Assembly (NCBI RefSeq): GCF_010727475.1 | Contig: NZ_AP022567.1 | Location: forward strand, 1,302,001 to 1,366,000 | DNA: 64,000 nucleotides | Origin: Mycolicibacterium mageritense | GTDB taxonomy: Bacteria; Actinomycetota; Actinomycetes; Mycobacteriales; Mycobacteriaceae | Direction: 5' to 3' | Shown here: positions 42,605 through 51,354 of the stretch, in pieces | Layout of the letters: each line of letters starts with the position of its first letter | Position numbering within the stretch: position 1 is the first letter of the stretch | The notes under the pieces: model-generated | Databases searched by the model: none | What the model saw: the letters and a program-made list of their open reading frames with translations, nothing else | What the model was told of the DNA's origin: nothing | Translations under genes and position numbers: made by a program

Positions 42605-43384
42605 ATGGCGGCCGGGGCAACCAGCAGCGCGGAACACCAAGGCAGTGTCCAGGTCCGACGCGAAGGCGACGTCGCCGTCGTGACACTGTGTCGTGAACGT
42701 AAGCGCAACGCGCTGTCCACGCATATGGAGACCGAGCTGCTGCGCGCCCTGCGGACGGACGAGGTCACGTCGAGCCGGGCGGTCGTGGTCACCGGCGGGG
42801 ACACGGTGTTCTCGGCCGGCGCAGACGTCACCGAGCTGCGCGACATGTCCCCGGCCGCCATCGCGCGCTACTACCGCGAATCCGGATCGGTCTACGAGGT
42901 CTTCGCCGCCCTCCCCCAGCCGACGGTCGCGGCCATCACCGGTTACTGCCTCGGCGGCGGGCTCGAACTGTCGCTGGCCGCCGACATCCGCGTCGCCGAC
43001 CCCGCAGCGGTTTTCGGATTCCCCGAGGTCGGGATCGGCATCCTGCCGTCGTCGGGTGGCGTCACCCGCGCAACCCGGATACTCGGGCCGGGCCGAAGCC
43101 GCGACCTCATCCTGCGGGGACGCCGAATCGATGCCGCCGTCGCGGAAGCCTGGGGCCTCGTCACCGAAATCGCGCCGGCGGGTGAGCATGTCGCGACCGC
43201 ACTGACCGTCGCCGCCGAGCTGGCCCGGTTCCACCCGATGACCATGTCGGTCACCAAGCAGGTACTCGACGCCAGCGTCGACGCCTCCCGATCCGCATCG
43301 CTGGTGCTCGAACAACTCGCCTACGCCCTGCTCAACAACACCGCCGGCCACGGCGCCGAACCATCCCCTGGAGAAGCTCGATGA
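42605..43384 (+). CDS. Enoyl-CoA hydratase/isomerase family protein
   Basis: A 259-residue crotonase. The oxyanion-hole segments are VFSAGADVTEL and GYCLGGGLELSLAADIRVA; the two acids that activate water are both present, Glu in GGGLELS and Glu in GFPEVGIGILP, so hydratase activity is expected. It should hydrate the product of the preceding dehydrogenase. The stop overlaps the ATG of the MFS gene by 4 bp. Confidence 0.92.
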   Translation: MAAGATSSAEHQGSVQVRREGDVAVVTLCRERKRNALSTHMETELLRALRTDEVTSSRAVVVTGGDTVFSAGADVTELRDMSPAAIARYYRESGSVYEVFAALPQPTVAAITGYCLGGGLELSLAADIRVADPAAVFGFPEVGIGILPSSGGVTRATRILGPGRSRDLILRGRRIDAAVAEAWGLVTEIAPAGEHVATALTVAAELARFHPMTMSVTKQVLDASVDASRSASLVLEQLAYALLNNTAGHGAEPSPGEAR

Positions 43385-44748
43385 ACCCACTCGACGTCCT
43401 GGACCGGCCCACCAACCGTGGGTTCCTGACCAAACTCCTCATCGCCTGCTGCGGCGGCCCGTTCCTCGACGGATACGTCATGAGCATCATCGGGGTGGCC
43501 CTGATCGGTGTCGGTGAGGACATGAACCCCACCACCACCGAGTCCGGACTGATCGGCGCCGCATCGCTGATCGGTATCTTCTTCGGCGCCACGGTCTTCG
43601 GTGTGATCACCGACCGCGTGGGCCGCGAGAAGATGTACGCGCTCGATCTGCTGGTGCTGGTCGTCGGCTGTGGCCTGTCGGTGTTCGTCACGGCCCCTTG
43701 GCAATTGATCGTGCTGCGCTTCGTCATCGGTGCCGCGATCGGTGCCGACTATCCGATCGCGACATCGCTGCTGACCGAGTTCACGCCGTCGAAGAAGCGC
43801 GGCGCCATGGTCGGCATGTCCGCGGTGGCGTGGTCGGCCGGTGCGGTCGCCGCCTACGTCGTGGGCGCCGTCGTCGTCGGCGCCTCTGGCGGCAACCACA
43901 ACTGGCGCTGGCTGCTGGCGTCGAGCGCCATCCTCGGTGTCGTCGTCATCCTGATCCGCCGGGGTATCCCGGAATCGCCCCGCTGGCTGATGAACAACGG
44001 CCGGGTCGCCGATGCCGAGGCCGTCGTGGAGCGCATCTACGGCGTCAAACTGGACCTCAGCCAGGTGACCGCCGACGTCGACGAGCCCAAGGCCAAGTTC
44101 CCGCTGTCGTCGATCCTGAAGGGCCAGTACGGCCGTCGGCTGATCATGTGCTCCGCGCTGTACCTGGCCGTCGTCACGCCGCTGTACGCGTTGCTGACCT
44201 TCCTGCCGACGATCCTGGAGGGGTTCAACATCTCCGGTGAGGGCCCCATGGGCCTCGTGGTCGAGACCGTCATCATCGGTCTGATCGTCGCAGGCTCGAT
44301 CCCGGCCCTGTGGCTGGTCGAGCGCTGGGGACGCCGTCCCATCGCGGTGGTGCCGCTCGGCCTCATGGTGCTGCCGCTGGCCGGTCTGTGGCTGTGGGCC
44401 GGCGGTCCGCTGTGGTTCATCGTCGGCTGCTTCTGCGTGTACGCATTCATCTCCGGCGGGCCGAGCATCCTGGTGTGGATCTATCCCAACGAGCTCTTTC
44501 CCACCGAATTGCGGGCCACGGCAGTCGGTTTCGCGACCGGCGTGAGCCGCTTCGGCGCGGCCACCGGCACATACCTGCTGCCGCTGAGCATCTCGGCTCT
44601 TGGCACCGGCACCACGATGCTGTTCGGTGCCATCCTCACCGCGGGAGCCTTCGTGGTGTGCCTGTTCATGGCGCCCGAGACCAAGGGCAAGAGCCTGGAG
44701 GAGGTGTCGAGCCTGACACCGGAGCGCGCGAAGGTCACGCATGCCTGA
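43381..44748 (+). CDS. MFS transporter, sugar/aromatic-acid porter type
   Basis: A 455-residue carrier with twelve helices. Family signatures are DRVGREKMYALD in the loop between TM2 and TM3, RFVIGAAIGADYPIATSLL, PESPRWLMNNGR at the end of the first half and ERWGRRPIAVVPLG in the second. It lies inside the CoA-catabolism operon, coupled to the hydratase gene by 4 bp, so it likely imports the acid the operon degrades. Confidence 0.92.
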   Translation: MNPLDVLDRPTNRGFLTKLLIACCGGPFLDGYVMSIIGVALIGVGEDMNPTTTESGLIGAASLIGIFFGATVFGVITDRVGREKMYALDLLVLVVGCGLSVFVTAPWQLIVLRFVIGAAIGADYPIATSLLTEFTPSKKRGAMVGMSAVAWSAGAVAAYVVGAVVVGASGGNHNWRWLLASSAILGVVVILIRRGIPESPRWLMNNGRVADAEAVVERIYGVKLDLSQVTADVDEPKAKFPLSSILKGQYGRRLIMCSALYLAVVTPLYALLTFLPTILEGFNISGEGPMGLVVETVIIGLIVAGSIPALWLVERWGRRPIAVVPLGLMVLPLAGLWLWAGGPLWFIVGCFCVYAFISGGPSILVWIYPNELFPTELRATAVGFATGVSRFGAATGTYLLPLSISALGTGTTMLFGAILTAGAFVVCLFMAPETKGKSLEEVSSLTPERAKVTHA

Positions 44749-45352
44749 GCCGATGGCCACGGCATGGACCGACATTGTTCGGCGCAACCTCGCCGGCTTC
44801 ACCCGCGTGCCCGCCCGTGCGGCCGGCCGAGCGGCCGCCGTCACGGTGTGCGTCCTGGACGCCGAGCGTGATGCGACGATCCTGATGATCAAACGCGCGC
44901 CGCGCGGCCTCAACAGCGGCCAGTGGGCGTTGCCCGGCGGGCGGATCGAACCCGGCGAGACGGCCGTCGAGGCCGCGGTGCGGGAACTGCACGAGGAGGT
45001 CGGCCTGCGGCTGACCGAGCAGGACGTGGTCGGGCAGCTCGACGACTACGTCACCGATTCCGGTTTCGTGATCACACCCGTCGTCACCATGACGACGGGA
45101 TCGCCCAGGCTGCAACGCAATCCGGCTGAGGTGCACTCGCTGCACCGGATTGCGTTGAGCCGGCTGGTCAGTGCCGAGCTGCCCCGCTGGACGACGACCG
45201 CTGCCGGTCCGTTGCTGCAGATGCCGTTGCGCAGCAACATGGTGGTGCACGCCCCCACCGGCGCCATCCTGCTGCAGTTCCGCGAGGTTGCGCTGCTGGG
45301 CCGGTCGATCAGCGTCGCCGATCTGCTGGAACCCGAGTTCACGCGCGTGTAG
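44741..45352 (+). CDS. Nudix hydrolase, CoA-pyrophosphatase-like
   Basis: A 203-residue protein. The Nudix box GGRIEPGETAVEAAVRELHE with following EVGL is complete, and LNSGQWALPGG precedes it as in CoA/NADH-type Nudix enzymes. It starts 8 bp before the MFS stop, so it is the last gene of the operon. It might hydrolyse a dead-end CoA ester or free CoA formed by the pathway; this is inferred from context. It ends 10 bp from the convergent GH76 gene. Confidence 0.88.
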   Translation: MPEPMATAWTDIVRRNLAGFTRVPARAAGRAAAVTVCVLDAERDATILMIKRAPRGLNSGQWALPGGRIEPGETAVEAAVRELHEEVGLRLTEQDVVGQLDDYVTDSGFVITPVVTMTTGSPRLQRNPAEVHSLHRIALSRLVSAELPRWTTTAAGPLLQMPLRSNMVVHAPTGAILLQFREVALLGRSISVADLLEPEFTRV

Positions 45353-45362
45353 CAGCCGCGGA

Positions 45363-46493
45363 TCAGGCTTCTGAGGATTCCTCGGCCGCGTCGTCCGCGG
45401 CCGCCAGGGTGTGCGCCGCCTCCATGAGCATCCATCCGGACAGCTGCACCGACAGGTCGCGCTCGGGTATCGCCGACGCGTTGACCGCACCCTCGACGAA
45501 CTCGGCCTCCTTGCCTTCCGCGGTCGGCACCTCGGCATTGCGGTCCCAGAACGGGCCGAACAACGGCAGACCGTCGACCGTCTGGCGGTAGTCCCACGCC
45601 GACTGTGCCGACTTGAGCACGAGCGATTTCGCGGTGTCGCGGGCCGCGACATCCTCGGCCGAGTCGCCCGGCAGCGACGTGGCCACCAATGCCAGGTACC
45701 GCGCCAGGATGCTGTTGAACAGGCCGCCGTCGCCGCCACCGGCGCCTTTGATGACACCCTCGGTGGTCATCTCCTTGGCGACCGCGGAAACCAGCCTGCG
45801 CACCCGTTCGCCGTGACGAGGATCCTGGGTGCGTACCGCGAGTTCGGTTTCCAGCCCGAGCACCACCCCCTGGCAGTACGTGTACTGCGCGCGGACCATC
45901 GAGCCGGCCTTGATGCCGTCGAACACCAGGTGGGTCTCGGGGTCGATCAGCGTCTCGTCGATCCAGTCGGCCATCTGCTGCGCCCGCCGCAACCGGTCGT
46001 CGTAGCGGGCCAGGAAGATGCCGGCCGGGCCGTTGGCGGGCGCGTTGAAGAACTGGTCTTGTTTACGCCACGGGATACCGCCGCCGTCCTCGGGCACCCA
46101 CGCGTTGACGAACTGCTCACACAGCTTCTTGAGCGCACCCGGCTTCTCCACCCCGGCCAGGCGCCCCGCGCGCTCCAGTGCCAGCGCCAGCCAAGCCATG
46201 TCGTCGTAGTAGTCGTTGGTCCACCCGGTGTTGCGTAGCCAGTGCGCCCGAATCTGGCGTTCGATGCGGACCTTCCGATCCGGTTGCGGATCCCGCACCT
46301 CGGCGTCGACGAGGCAGTCCAGCAGATGCGCCTGCCACCAGTAATGCCAGGTGCCGAAATGCCGGTATTTCTTGGTCGACGGCCATGCCACCACACCGAG
46401 TTGAGTGCCCGGCAGATACCAGAGTTTGGCGAGATGTCGTTGGATGATCGCAGCTTCGGCGCTGCCTGCACGGTTTGCCCATAGCTGATCCAT
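45363..46493 (-). CDS. Glycoside hydrolase family 76-like protein (Rv0365c-like)
   Basis: A 376-residue protein with the (alpha/alpha)6 barrel of GH76 alpha-1,6-mannanases. TNDYYDDMAWLALALERAG carries the paired Asp typical of the active site, with GTWHYWWQAHLLDCL and TYCQGVVLGLE. There is no signal peptide, so it would act in the cytoplasm, on a mannan such as a lipomannan fragment or on another glycan. It equals Rv0365c. It is divergent from the allantoin-type permease gene with 190 bp between starts. Confidence 0.88.
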   Translation of the reverse strand: MDQLWANRAGSAEAAIIQRHLAKLWYLPGTQLGVVAWPSTKKYRHFGTWHYWWQAHLLDCLVDAEVRDPQPDRKVRIERQIRAHWLRNTGWTNDYYDDMAWLALALERAGRLAGVEKPGALKKLCEQFVNAWVPEDGGGIPWRKQDQFFNAPANGPAGIFLARYDDRLRRAQQMADWIDETLIDPETHLVFDGIKAGSMVRAQYTYCQGVVLGLETELAVRTQDPRHGERVRRLVSAVAKEMTTEGVIKGAGGGDGGLFNSILARYLALVATSLPGDSAEDVAARDTAKSLVLKSAQSAWDYRQTVDGLPLFGPFWDRNAEVPTAEGKEAEFVEGAVNASAIPERDLSVQLSGWMLMEAAHTLAAADDAAEESSEA

Positions 46494-46621
46494 GCCCCTG
46501 ATCCTGCCTCACCAGGGCGCCGAACATCACGTAGCTCGCCCGGAAGTTCGTCCTCCCGATGCCGGCAACCGTGCGCACCAGAACCATTGACTTTCCAAAA
46601 TGTGATCCGGCACACTTCACA

Positions 46622-46644
46622 TGGGATCCCAAATTGGGATCCCA
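46622..46644. promoter_or_regulatory. Double GGGATCCC operator upstream of the permease gene
   Basis: TGGGATCCCAA and TTGGGATCCCA flank a single A: two GGGATCCC-centred boxes 13 bp apart, 40 bp before the permease start. A TTGACT (46587-46592) lies upstream as a possible -35. The same box occurs twice before the amidohydrolase gene, so the GntR protein at 48258 is the likely ligand. Confidence 0.75.
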
Positions 46645-46683
46645 TAGCTGGCCGAGCGGCACCCGACATTCACAGGAGTCACC

Positions 46684-48159
46684 GTGGATACAGACCACCG
46701 ATCTTTGGCCGCGCTCGACCCGACAGGCCGGCTGTACAACGAGGATCTCGCCCCCGCGACAGAGCGGAAATGGAGCTCCTACAGCTTCTTCGCCGTCTGG
46801 ATGTCCGCGATCCACAACATCGGCACCTACACGTTCGTCGCCGGCCTCTTCGTCATCGGCCTCACCGGCTGGCAAGTGCTCGCCGCGATCTTGATCGGCA
46901 CCGGCATCCTGTTCTTCGGGATGAACTGGGCCGGCCGGATGGGGCAGCAGACGGGCGTGCCCTTCCCGGTGATGGCGAGAATCAGCTTCGGCATCTGGGG
47001 AGCCAACGTGCCCGCGCTCATCCGGGCCGTGATCGCCATCTGCTGGTACGGCATTCAGACCTATCTCGCGTCGATGGCCGTGGTGGTGCTGCTGCTGCGG
47101 ACCGATCCGGACCTCGAACGCTGGCAGAACCAGAGTTTCCTGGGGTTGTCGGTGCTCGGCTGGGCCTGCTTCCTGCTGCTGTGGGTGCTGCAACTGCTGG
47201 TGATCACCCGCGGAATGGAGGCCGTGCGGCGATTCCAGGACTGGGCCGGACCCATCGTCTGGGTGGTCATGCTGGCCATGGCCGTCTGGCTGTTCGCGCT
47301 GGCCGACTGGCATCTGCCGATGAACATGTCCATCAAGCCGTTGGCCGGCGGCGACGTCTTCCGCGGAGTCCTGACCGGGGCCTTCCTGCTGGTGGCGACC
47401 TACGCCACGATGCTGCTGAACTACTGCGACTTCACGCGTTTCGCCAAGTCCGACCGCGCGGTGATCCGGGGCAACTTCTGGGGCATCCCGGTCAACTTCG
47501 CCGCGTTCGCGGCGATCAGCATCACCATGACGATCGGCACCGTCGTGGTGTTCGGCGAAGCCATCACCGACCCGGCCCTGATCCTCGCCAAGGTGCCCAA
47601 CACGTTTGCCCTGGTGCTCGGCGCGATCATGTTCATCGTCGCGACGATCGGGGTGAACGTGGTGCTCAACTTCGTATCGCCCGCCTACGACCTCGCCAAC
47701 GTGTGGCCCAAGCACATCACCTTCCGCCGTGGCGGCATCATCAGCGCGATCCTGGCCCTGCTGGTGATGCCGTGGAATCTGTACTCGAACCCCGTGGTGA
47801 TCAACTACTTCCTCGGCGGCCTCGGCGCCTTCCTCGGCCCGCTGTTCGGAATCATGGCGGTGGACTACTACCTGATCAACCGTGGCGCCATCGCGATCAG
47901 AGATCTCTACCGCTCCGACGCAAACGGCACGTACTTCTTCCGAAAAGGCGTCAACCGCAAGGCGATTGCCGTCTTCGTCCCCACCGCGTCGCTGGCCGCG
48001 ATCATGGCGCTGGTGCCCGGACTGCAAGCCGTCGCGGCTTTCTCGTGGCCCGTCGGCGTCGTGACGGCCGGACTGGCGTACTACCTGGCGATGGGCAGGC
48101 ACGCCAAACGCGCCGACCTCGCCACCGAACCCGACGGCGATCTCATGCCCGTGGAATGA
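46684..48159 (+). CDS. NCS1-family nucleobase/hydantoin/allantoin permease
   Basis: A 491-residue carrier with twelve helices and a GTG start. Features of the nucleobase-cation symporter-1 family are WMSAIHNIGTYTFVAGLF near TM1, PFPVMARISFGIWGANVPAL and the TM5-6 loop, and LLNYCDFTRFAKS. Mhp1 (hydantoins), CodB (cytosine) and AllP/PucI (allantoin) belong here; the neighbouring ureidoglycine aminohydrolase favours allantoin. It is first in the GntR-controlled set, with a double operator upstream. Confidence 0.9.
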   Translation: MDTDHRSLAALDPTGRLYNEDLAPATERKWSSYSFFAVWMSAIHNIGTYTFVAGLFVIGLTGWQVLAAILIGTGILFFGMNWAGRMGQQTGVPFPVMARISFGIWGANVPALIRAVIAICWYGIQTYLASMAVVVLLLRTDPDLERWQNQSFLGLSVLGWACFLLLWVLQLLVITRGMEAVRRFQDWAGPIVWVVMLAMAVWLFALADWHLPMNMSIKPLAGGDVFRGVLTGAFLLVATYATMLLNYCDFTRFAKSDRAVIRGNFWGIPVNFAAFAAISITMTIGTVVVFGEAITDPALILAKVPNTFALVLGAIMFIVATIGVNVVLNFVSPAYDLANVWPKHITFRRGGIISAILALLVMPWNLYSNPVVINYFLGGLGAFLGPLFGIMAVDYYLINRGAIAIRDLYRSDANGTYFFRKGVNRKAIAVFVPTASLAAIMALVPGLQAVAAFSWPVGVVTAGLAYYLAMGRHAKRADLATEPDGDLMPVE

Positions 48160-48257
48160 CGCCGGGGCGACGCGCCGCGGGCCGCCAGACGCGTCCGCCG
48201 CGCGAGAAGTCGCTAGCCTGGCCTCGTCGGCTTGTGGGAAACGGAGTGCACCAGGCC

Positions 48258-48935
48258 ATGGATCATGCGTCGAGCCGGCTGTACCGGAACGACAAGCCTC
48301 TCCGGGAGATCATCGGAGACGAGATTCGATCGCGCATCTTCGACGGCCGGTTCCAACCCGGCGACCGGCTGGTGGAACGTGATCTGGCAGAGATGTTCTC
48401 GGCTTCGCGGCACCCGGTGCGGGAGGCCTTGCGCACACTGCAGCGGGAAGGCCTTGCCGAGAGCCTGCCCTCCCGCGGCCTCGTCGTCAGCACGCTCGAT
48501 CAGCGTCAGGTCACCGATCTGTTCGGCATCCGCGAAGCACTCGAGGTCCACGCGGTCCGGGAGGCCACGGTCCGGATCGCACAGGGCACGCCACACCACT
48601 TGCACGACGCGCTGGCCGATGCGCGGACGGCCATCGCCTCGGGGGATGTCGACGCCGCGCACGCCGCCAACGCCCGGTTCCACGACGAGATCATCGCGCT
48701 CTCGGGCAATGTGCTGCTCGAGGGGATCCTGGAACCGCTCATGGGGCGGCTGCACTGGCTGTTTCGCCAGATCCTCGACGTCGAGATGGTGATCGACGAG
48801 CACCAACGCCTCTGCGACGCCATGGTGGCGGGCGATCCGGAACGAGCCGCGACGCTGGCCCGGGCGCACGTGCTGACCTATCGGGCGCACACCCTCGACT
48901 ACCTCTTCGGTGAGGACTCGACCCGGGCGCAGTAA
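48258..48935 (+). CDS. GntR-family (FadR/FCD) regulator of the allantoin-type genes
   Basis: A 225-residue regulator. An N-terminal winged helix (GDRLVERDLAEMFSASRHPVREAL, about residues 34-57) precedes an FCD ligand domain with conserved Asp/His (ARFHDEIIALSGN, EHQRLCDAM). A GTG at 48246 is an alternative start. It lies between the permease and amidohydrolase genes, and GGGATCCC boxes stand before both, so it should control uptake and hydrolysis together, probably as a repressor released by a pathway metabolite. Confidence 0.9.
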   Translation: MDHASSRLYRNDKPLREIIGDEIRSRIFDGRFQPGDRLVERDLAEMFSASRHPVREALRTLQREGLAESLPSRGLVVSTLDQRQVTDLFGIREALEVHAVREATVRIAQGTPHHLHDALADARTAIASGDVDAAHAANARFHDEIIALSGNVLLEGILEPLMGRLHWLFRQILDVEMVIDEHQRLCDAMVAGDPERAATLARAHVLTYRAHTLDYLFGEDSTRAQ

Positions 48936-48948
48936 CCGGTCGGCGGCA

Positions 48949-48993
48949 TTGACACTGTCTTTGGGATCCCATTATCGTCACTTGGGATCCCAA
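48949..48993 (+). promoter_or_regulatory. Amidohydrolase promoter with two GGGATCCC boxes
   Basis: TTGACA (48949-48954) and TATCGT (48973-48978) are spaced 18 bp. One box, TTGGGATCCCA (48961-48971), fills the spacer and the other, TTGGGATCCCAA (48982-48993), covers the start region. The centres are 21 bp apart, two helical turns, which suits cooperative binding. Confidence 0.75.
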
Positions 48994-49033
48994 TGTGACG
49001 TGGGTCGCAGTACCAGACCCGGAGGCAAGACCG

Positions 49034-50470
49034 ATGACCTTGGACCTGCTCATCACGAACGCGACCGTCGTGAACGCAGACGGCGTCACACGTGCCCACG
49101 TCGGCGTCTCGGAAGGCACCGTCGCCGCCCTGTACGCCGTGACCACGAACGCACTGCCGGACGCGCGCCAGACGATCGACGCGACGGGAACCCTGCTCGT
49201 TCCCGGCGGAGTCGACGCGCACTGCCACGTCGAACAGATGACCGGCAGCTACATGTCGCTGGACACGTACCAGACCGCGACCATCGCCGCGCTGCACGGC
49301 GGGACCACCACCATCATCGACTTCGGCATCCCCGCCCACGCAGGCGAGAGCCCGATCGAGGCGCTGGAGAACAAGCTGCGACTCATGACGGGTGCGCGCT
49401 GCGATGTCGCGTTGCACGGCTCGGTCATCGCGTGGGACGAAACGGTGCCGGCCCAACTCGAGCAGATGGCGGCCCGCGGCGTGCGCTCGGTCAAGCTCTA
49501 CACGACCAACCGCGGCACCACCATGGCCGACGAGGACACCATCCTCAACGTCATGAAGGAGATGGTGCGCCTGGACGGGCTCACCTACATCCATTGCGAG
49601 CACGACGCGATCATCGTGGACCGGACGTCGGCGTGTGCGGCCGACAACCACGTCGGCATCGCCCACCTCCCCGACACCCGGCCCGCGATCTCCGAGGACG
49701 CCTCGGTCCGGGAGATGCTCGCGATCGCCGAATACACCGGTGCGCCGGTGTATTTCGTGCACCAGACGACACAGGCAGCCGTCGACGCCGTCGAACAGGC
49801 GCGCGCCCGCGGCCAGGTCGCCTTCTCCGAGACCTGCCCGCACTACCTGCTGCTCGACGAATCGGTGTACGACTCCGCGGCACCCGAGAAGTTCGCCTGC
49901 TGCCCGCCGATGCGTCCGGCCGCCGACGTGACCGGCCTGCTCGACCACATCGCCCGCGGCCACATCGACGTCGTCGCGTCCGACCATTCCTGCTACGACC
50001 TGGCGCAGAAGCGCGAGTGCAGCCACGACGTCCGCCGCATGCCGCACGGGCTGCCGGGAGTCGAGACGCGGATGCCTGCCGCCTACACCGCGCTGGTCAC
50101 GCGTCGCGGCCTCAGCGTGGAACGCTTCGTCGAGGTGTTCGCGACCGCGCCGGCCCGGATCAACGGCCTACCGACGAAGGGCGTGATCGACGTGGGGTTC
50201 GACGCCGACCTGGTCCTGTTCGATCCCCGGGAAACCCGCACGGTCGACGGTTCGGCGCTGCATCAGGGCAGCGACTTCTCGCCGTTCGACGGCATGACAC
50301 TGACCGGCTGGCCGAGCACCGTCGTGAGCGGCGGGCACGTCGTGCTCCACGACGGCGAGTTCACCGACCCCGGCCCGGTCGGGCGGTTCCGGAGCCGGAC
50401 CGGGTTCACCGATCGGGCCAATGTCAAAGTTCCCGACACGAAAGCCGTTACCGTAGGGGCATATTCGTGA
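49034..50470 (+). CDS. Cyclic amidohydrolase: allantoinase/dihydropyrimidinase family
   Basis: A 478-residue metal-dependent hydrolase of cyclic amides. Metal motifs: VDAHCHVEQ with two His, SVKLYTTNRG with the Lys that becomes carboxylated, YIHCEHD, YFVHQTT and the catalytic Asp in VVASDHSCYD. The start is the ATG at 49034 behind GGAGG. Sequence alone cannot separate allantoinase from dihydropyrimidinase or hydantoinase; the ureidoglycine aminohydrolase next door favours allantoin opening to allantoate. The C-terminal gene gap is 43 bp. Confidence 0.9.
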   Translation: MTLDLLITNATVVNADGVTRAHVGVSEGTVAALYAVTTNALPDARQTIDATGTLLVPGGVDAHCHVEQMTGSYMSLDTYQTATIAALHGGTTTIIDFGIPAHAGESPIEALENKLRLMTGARCDVALHGSVIAWDETVPAQLEQMAARGVRSVKLYTTNRGTTMADEDTILNVMKEMVRLDGLTYIHCEHDAIIVDRTSACAADNHVGIAHLPDTRPAISEDASVREMLAIAEYTGAPVYFVHQTTQAAVDAVEQARARGQVAFSETCPHYLLLDESVYDSAAPEKFACCPPMRPAADVTGLLDHIARGHIDVVASDHSCYDLAQKRECSHDVRRMPHGLPGVETRMPAAYTALVTRRGLSVERFVEVFATAPARINGLPTKGVIDVGFDADLVLFDPRETRTVDGSALHQGSDFSPFDGMTLTGWPSTVVSGGHVVLHDGEFTDPGPVGRFRSRTGFTDRANVKVPDTKAVTVGAYS

Positions 50471-50513
50471 CGACATTACCCTCGCGGAATCGGCTCTCGA
50501 CTGGAGGAATCTC

Positions 50514-51353
50514 ATGAGCAGCGACACCCGGCGGTACTACGCACCGACGGGCGGGCACCCGCCGCAAAGCCAACTCACGACCGACCGCGCGGTGTTCACC
50601 GAGGCGTATGCGGTACTCCCCCGCGGCACCATGCGCGACATCGTCACGAGCAACCTGCCGTTCTGGGACAACACGCGGCTGTGGGTGATCGCGCGGCCGC
50701 TGTCCGGATTCGCCGAAACGTTCTCGCAGTACATCGTCGAGGTGGCTCCCGGCGGCGGCAGCGACCGGCCTGAACTCGATCCGGCCGCCGAAGGCGTGCT
50801 GTTCGTCGTCGACGGCGGCTGCACGGTGACGATCGAGGACGACGACCATCACCTCACGCCGGGCGGCTACGCGTTCCTGCCGCCCGGCTGCCGATGGGCG
50901 CTGCACAACAACGGCACCGAACCGGTCCGCTTCCACTGGATCCGCAAGGCTTACGAACGCGTCGACGGACTCGACATGCCCCAGCCGTTCGTCACCAACG
51001 AATCCGACGTCGACGGCGTCGAGATGCCCGGCACCGAGGGCCGGTGGAGCACACAGCGATTCGTCGATCCGCTCGACGTCCGCCACGACATGCACGTCAA
51101 CATCGTCAGCTTCGAACCCGGCGGCGTCATCCCGTTCCCGGAGACCCACGTCATGGAGCACGGTCTCTACGTGCTCGAAGGCAAGGCCGTCTACCTGCTC
51201 AACAAGGACTGGGTCGAGGTGCAGGAAGGCGACTTCATGTGGCTGCGCGCATTCTGCCCGCAGGCCTGCTACGCCGGCGGGCCCGGACGCTTCCGCTACC
51301 TGCTCTACAAGGACGTCAACCGGCACGCCAAGCTGAGCAGGCAGTTCGTCTGA
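50514..51353 (+). CDS. (S)-ureidoglycine aminohydrolase, bicupin
   Basis: A 279-residue protein with two cupin domains (about 60-140 and 185-265). It releases ammonia from (S)-ureidoglycine to give ureidoglycolate in allantoin breakdown. The C-terminal cupin shows the metal-binding stretch ETHVMEHGLYVLEGKAVYLL and then GDFMWLRAFCPQACYAGG and LLYKDVNRH, the family's hallmark. RBS GGAGGAA precedes the ATG. No allantoate amidohydrolase, which must act before it, is in the window. It ends 1 bp from the convergent methylase gene. Confidence 0.92.
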   Translation: MSSDTRRYYAPTGGHPPQSQLTTDRAVFTEAYAVLPRGTMRDIVTSNLPFWDNTRLWVIARPLSGFAETFSQYIVEVAPGGGSDRPELDPAAEGVLFVVDGGCTVTIEDDDHHLTPGGYAFLPPGCRWALHNNGTEPVRFHWIRKAYERVDGLDMPQPFVTNESDVDGVEMPGTEGRWSTQRFVDPLDVRHDMHVNIVSFEPGGVIPFPETHVMEHGLYVLEGKAVYLLNKDWVEVQEGDFMWLRAFCPQACYAGGPGRFRYLLYKDVNRHAKLSRQFV

Positions 51354-51354
51354 C

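Noticed and set aside
46622..46644. GGGATCCC boxes as chance restriction-site-like sequence
   Set aside because: Four copies in two pairs, both at promoters of one functional gene set with a GntR gene between them, are too regular for chance.
46117..48102. 661-codon minus-strand frame
   Set aside because: It is antisense to the NCS1 permease gene and rich in Asp, His, Gln and Arg as expected of a shadow frame.
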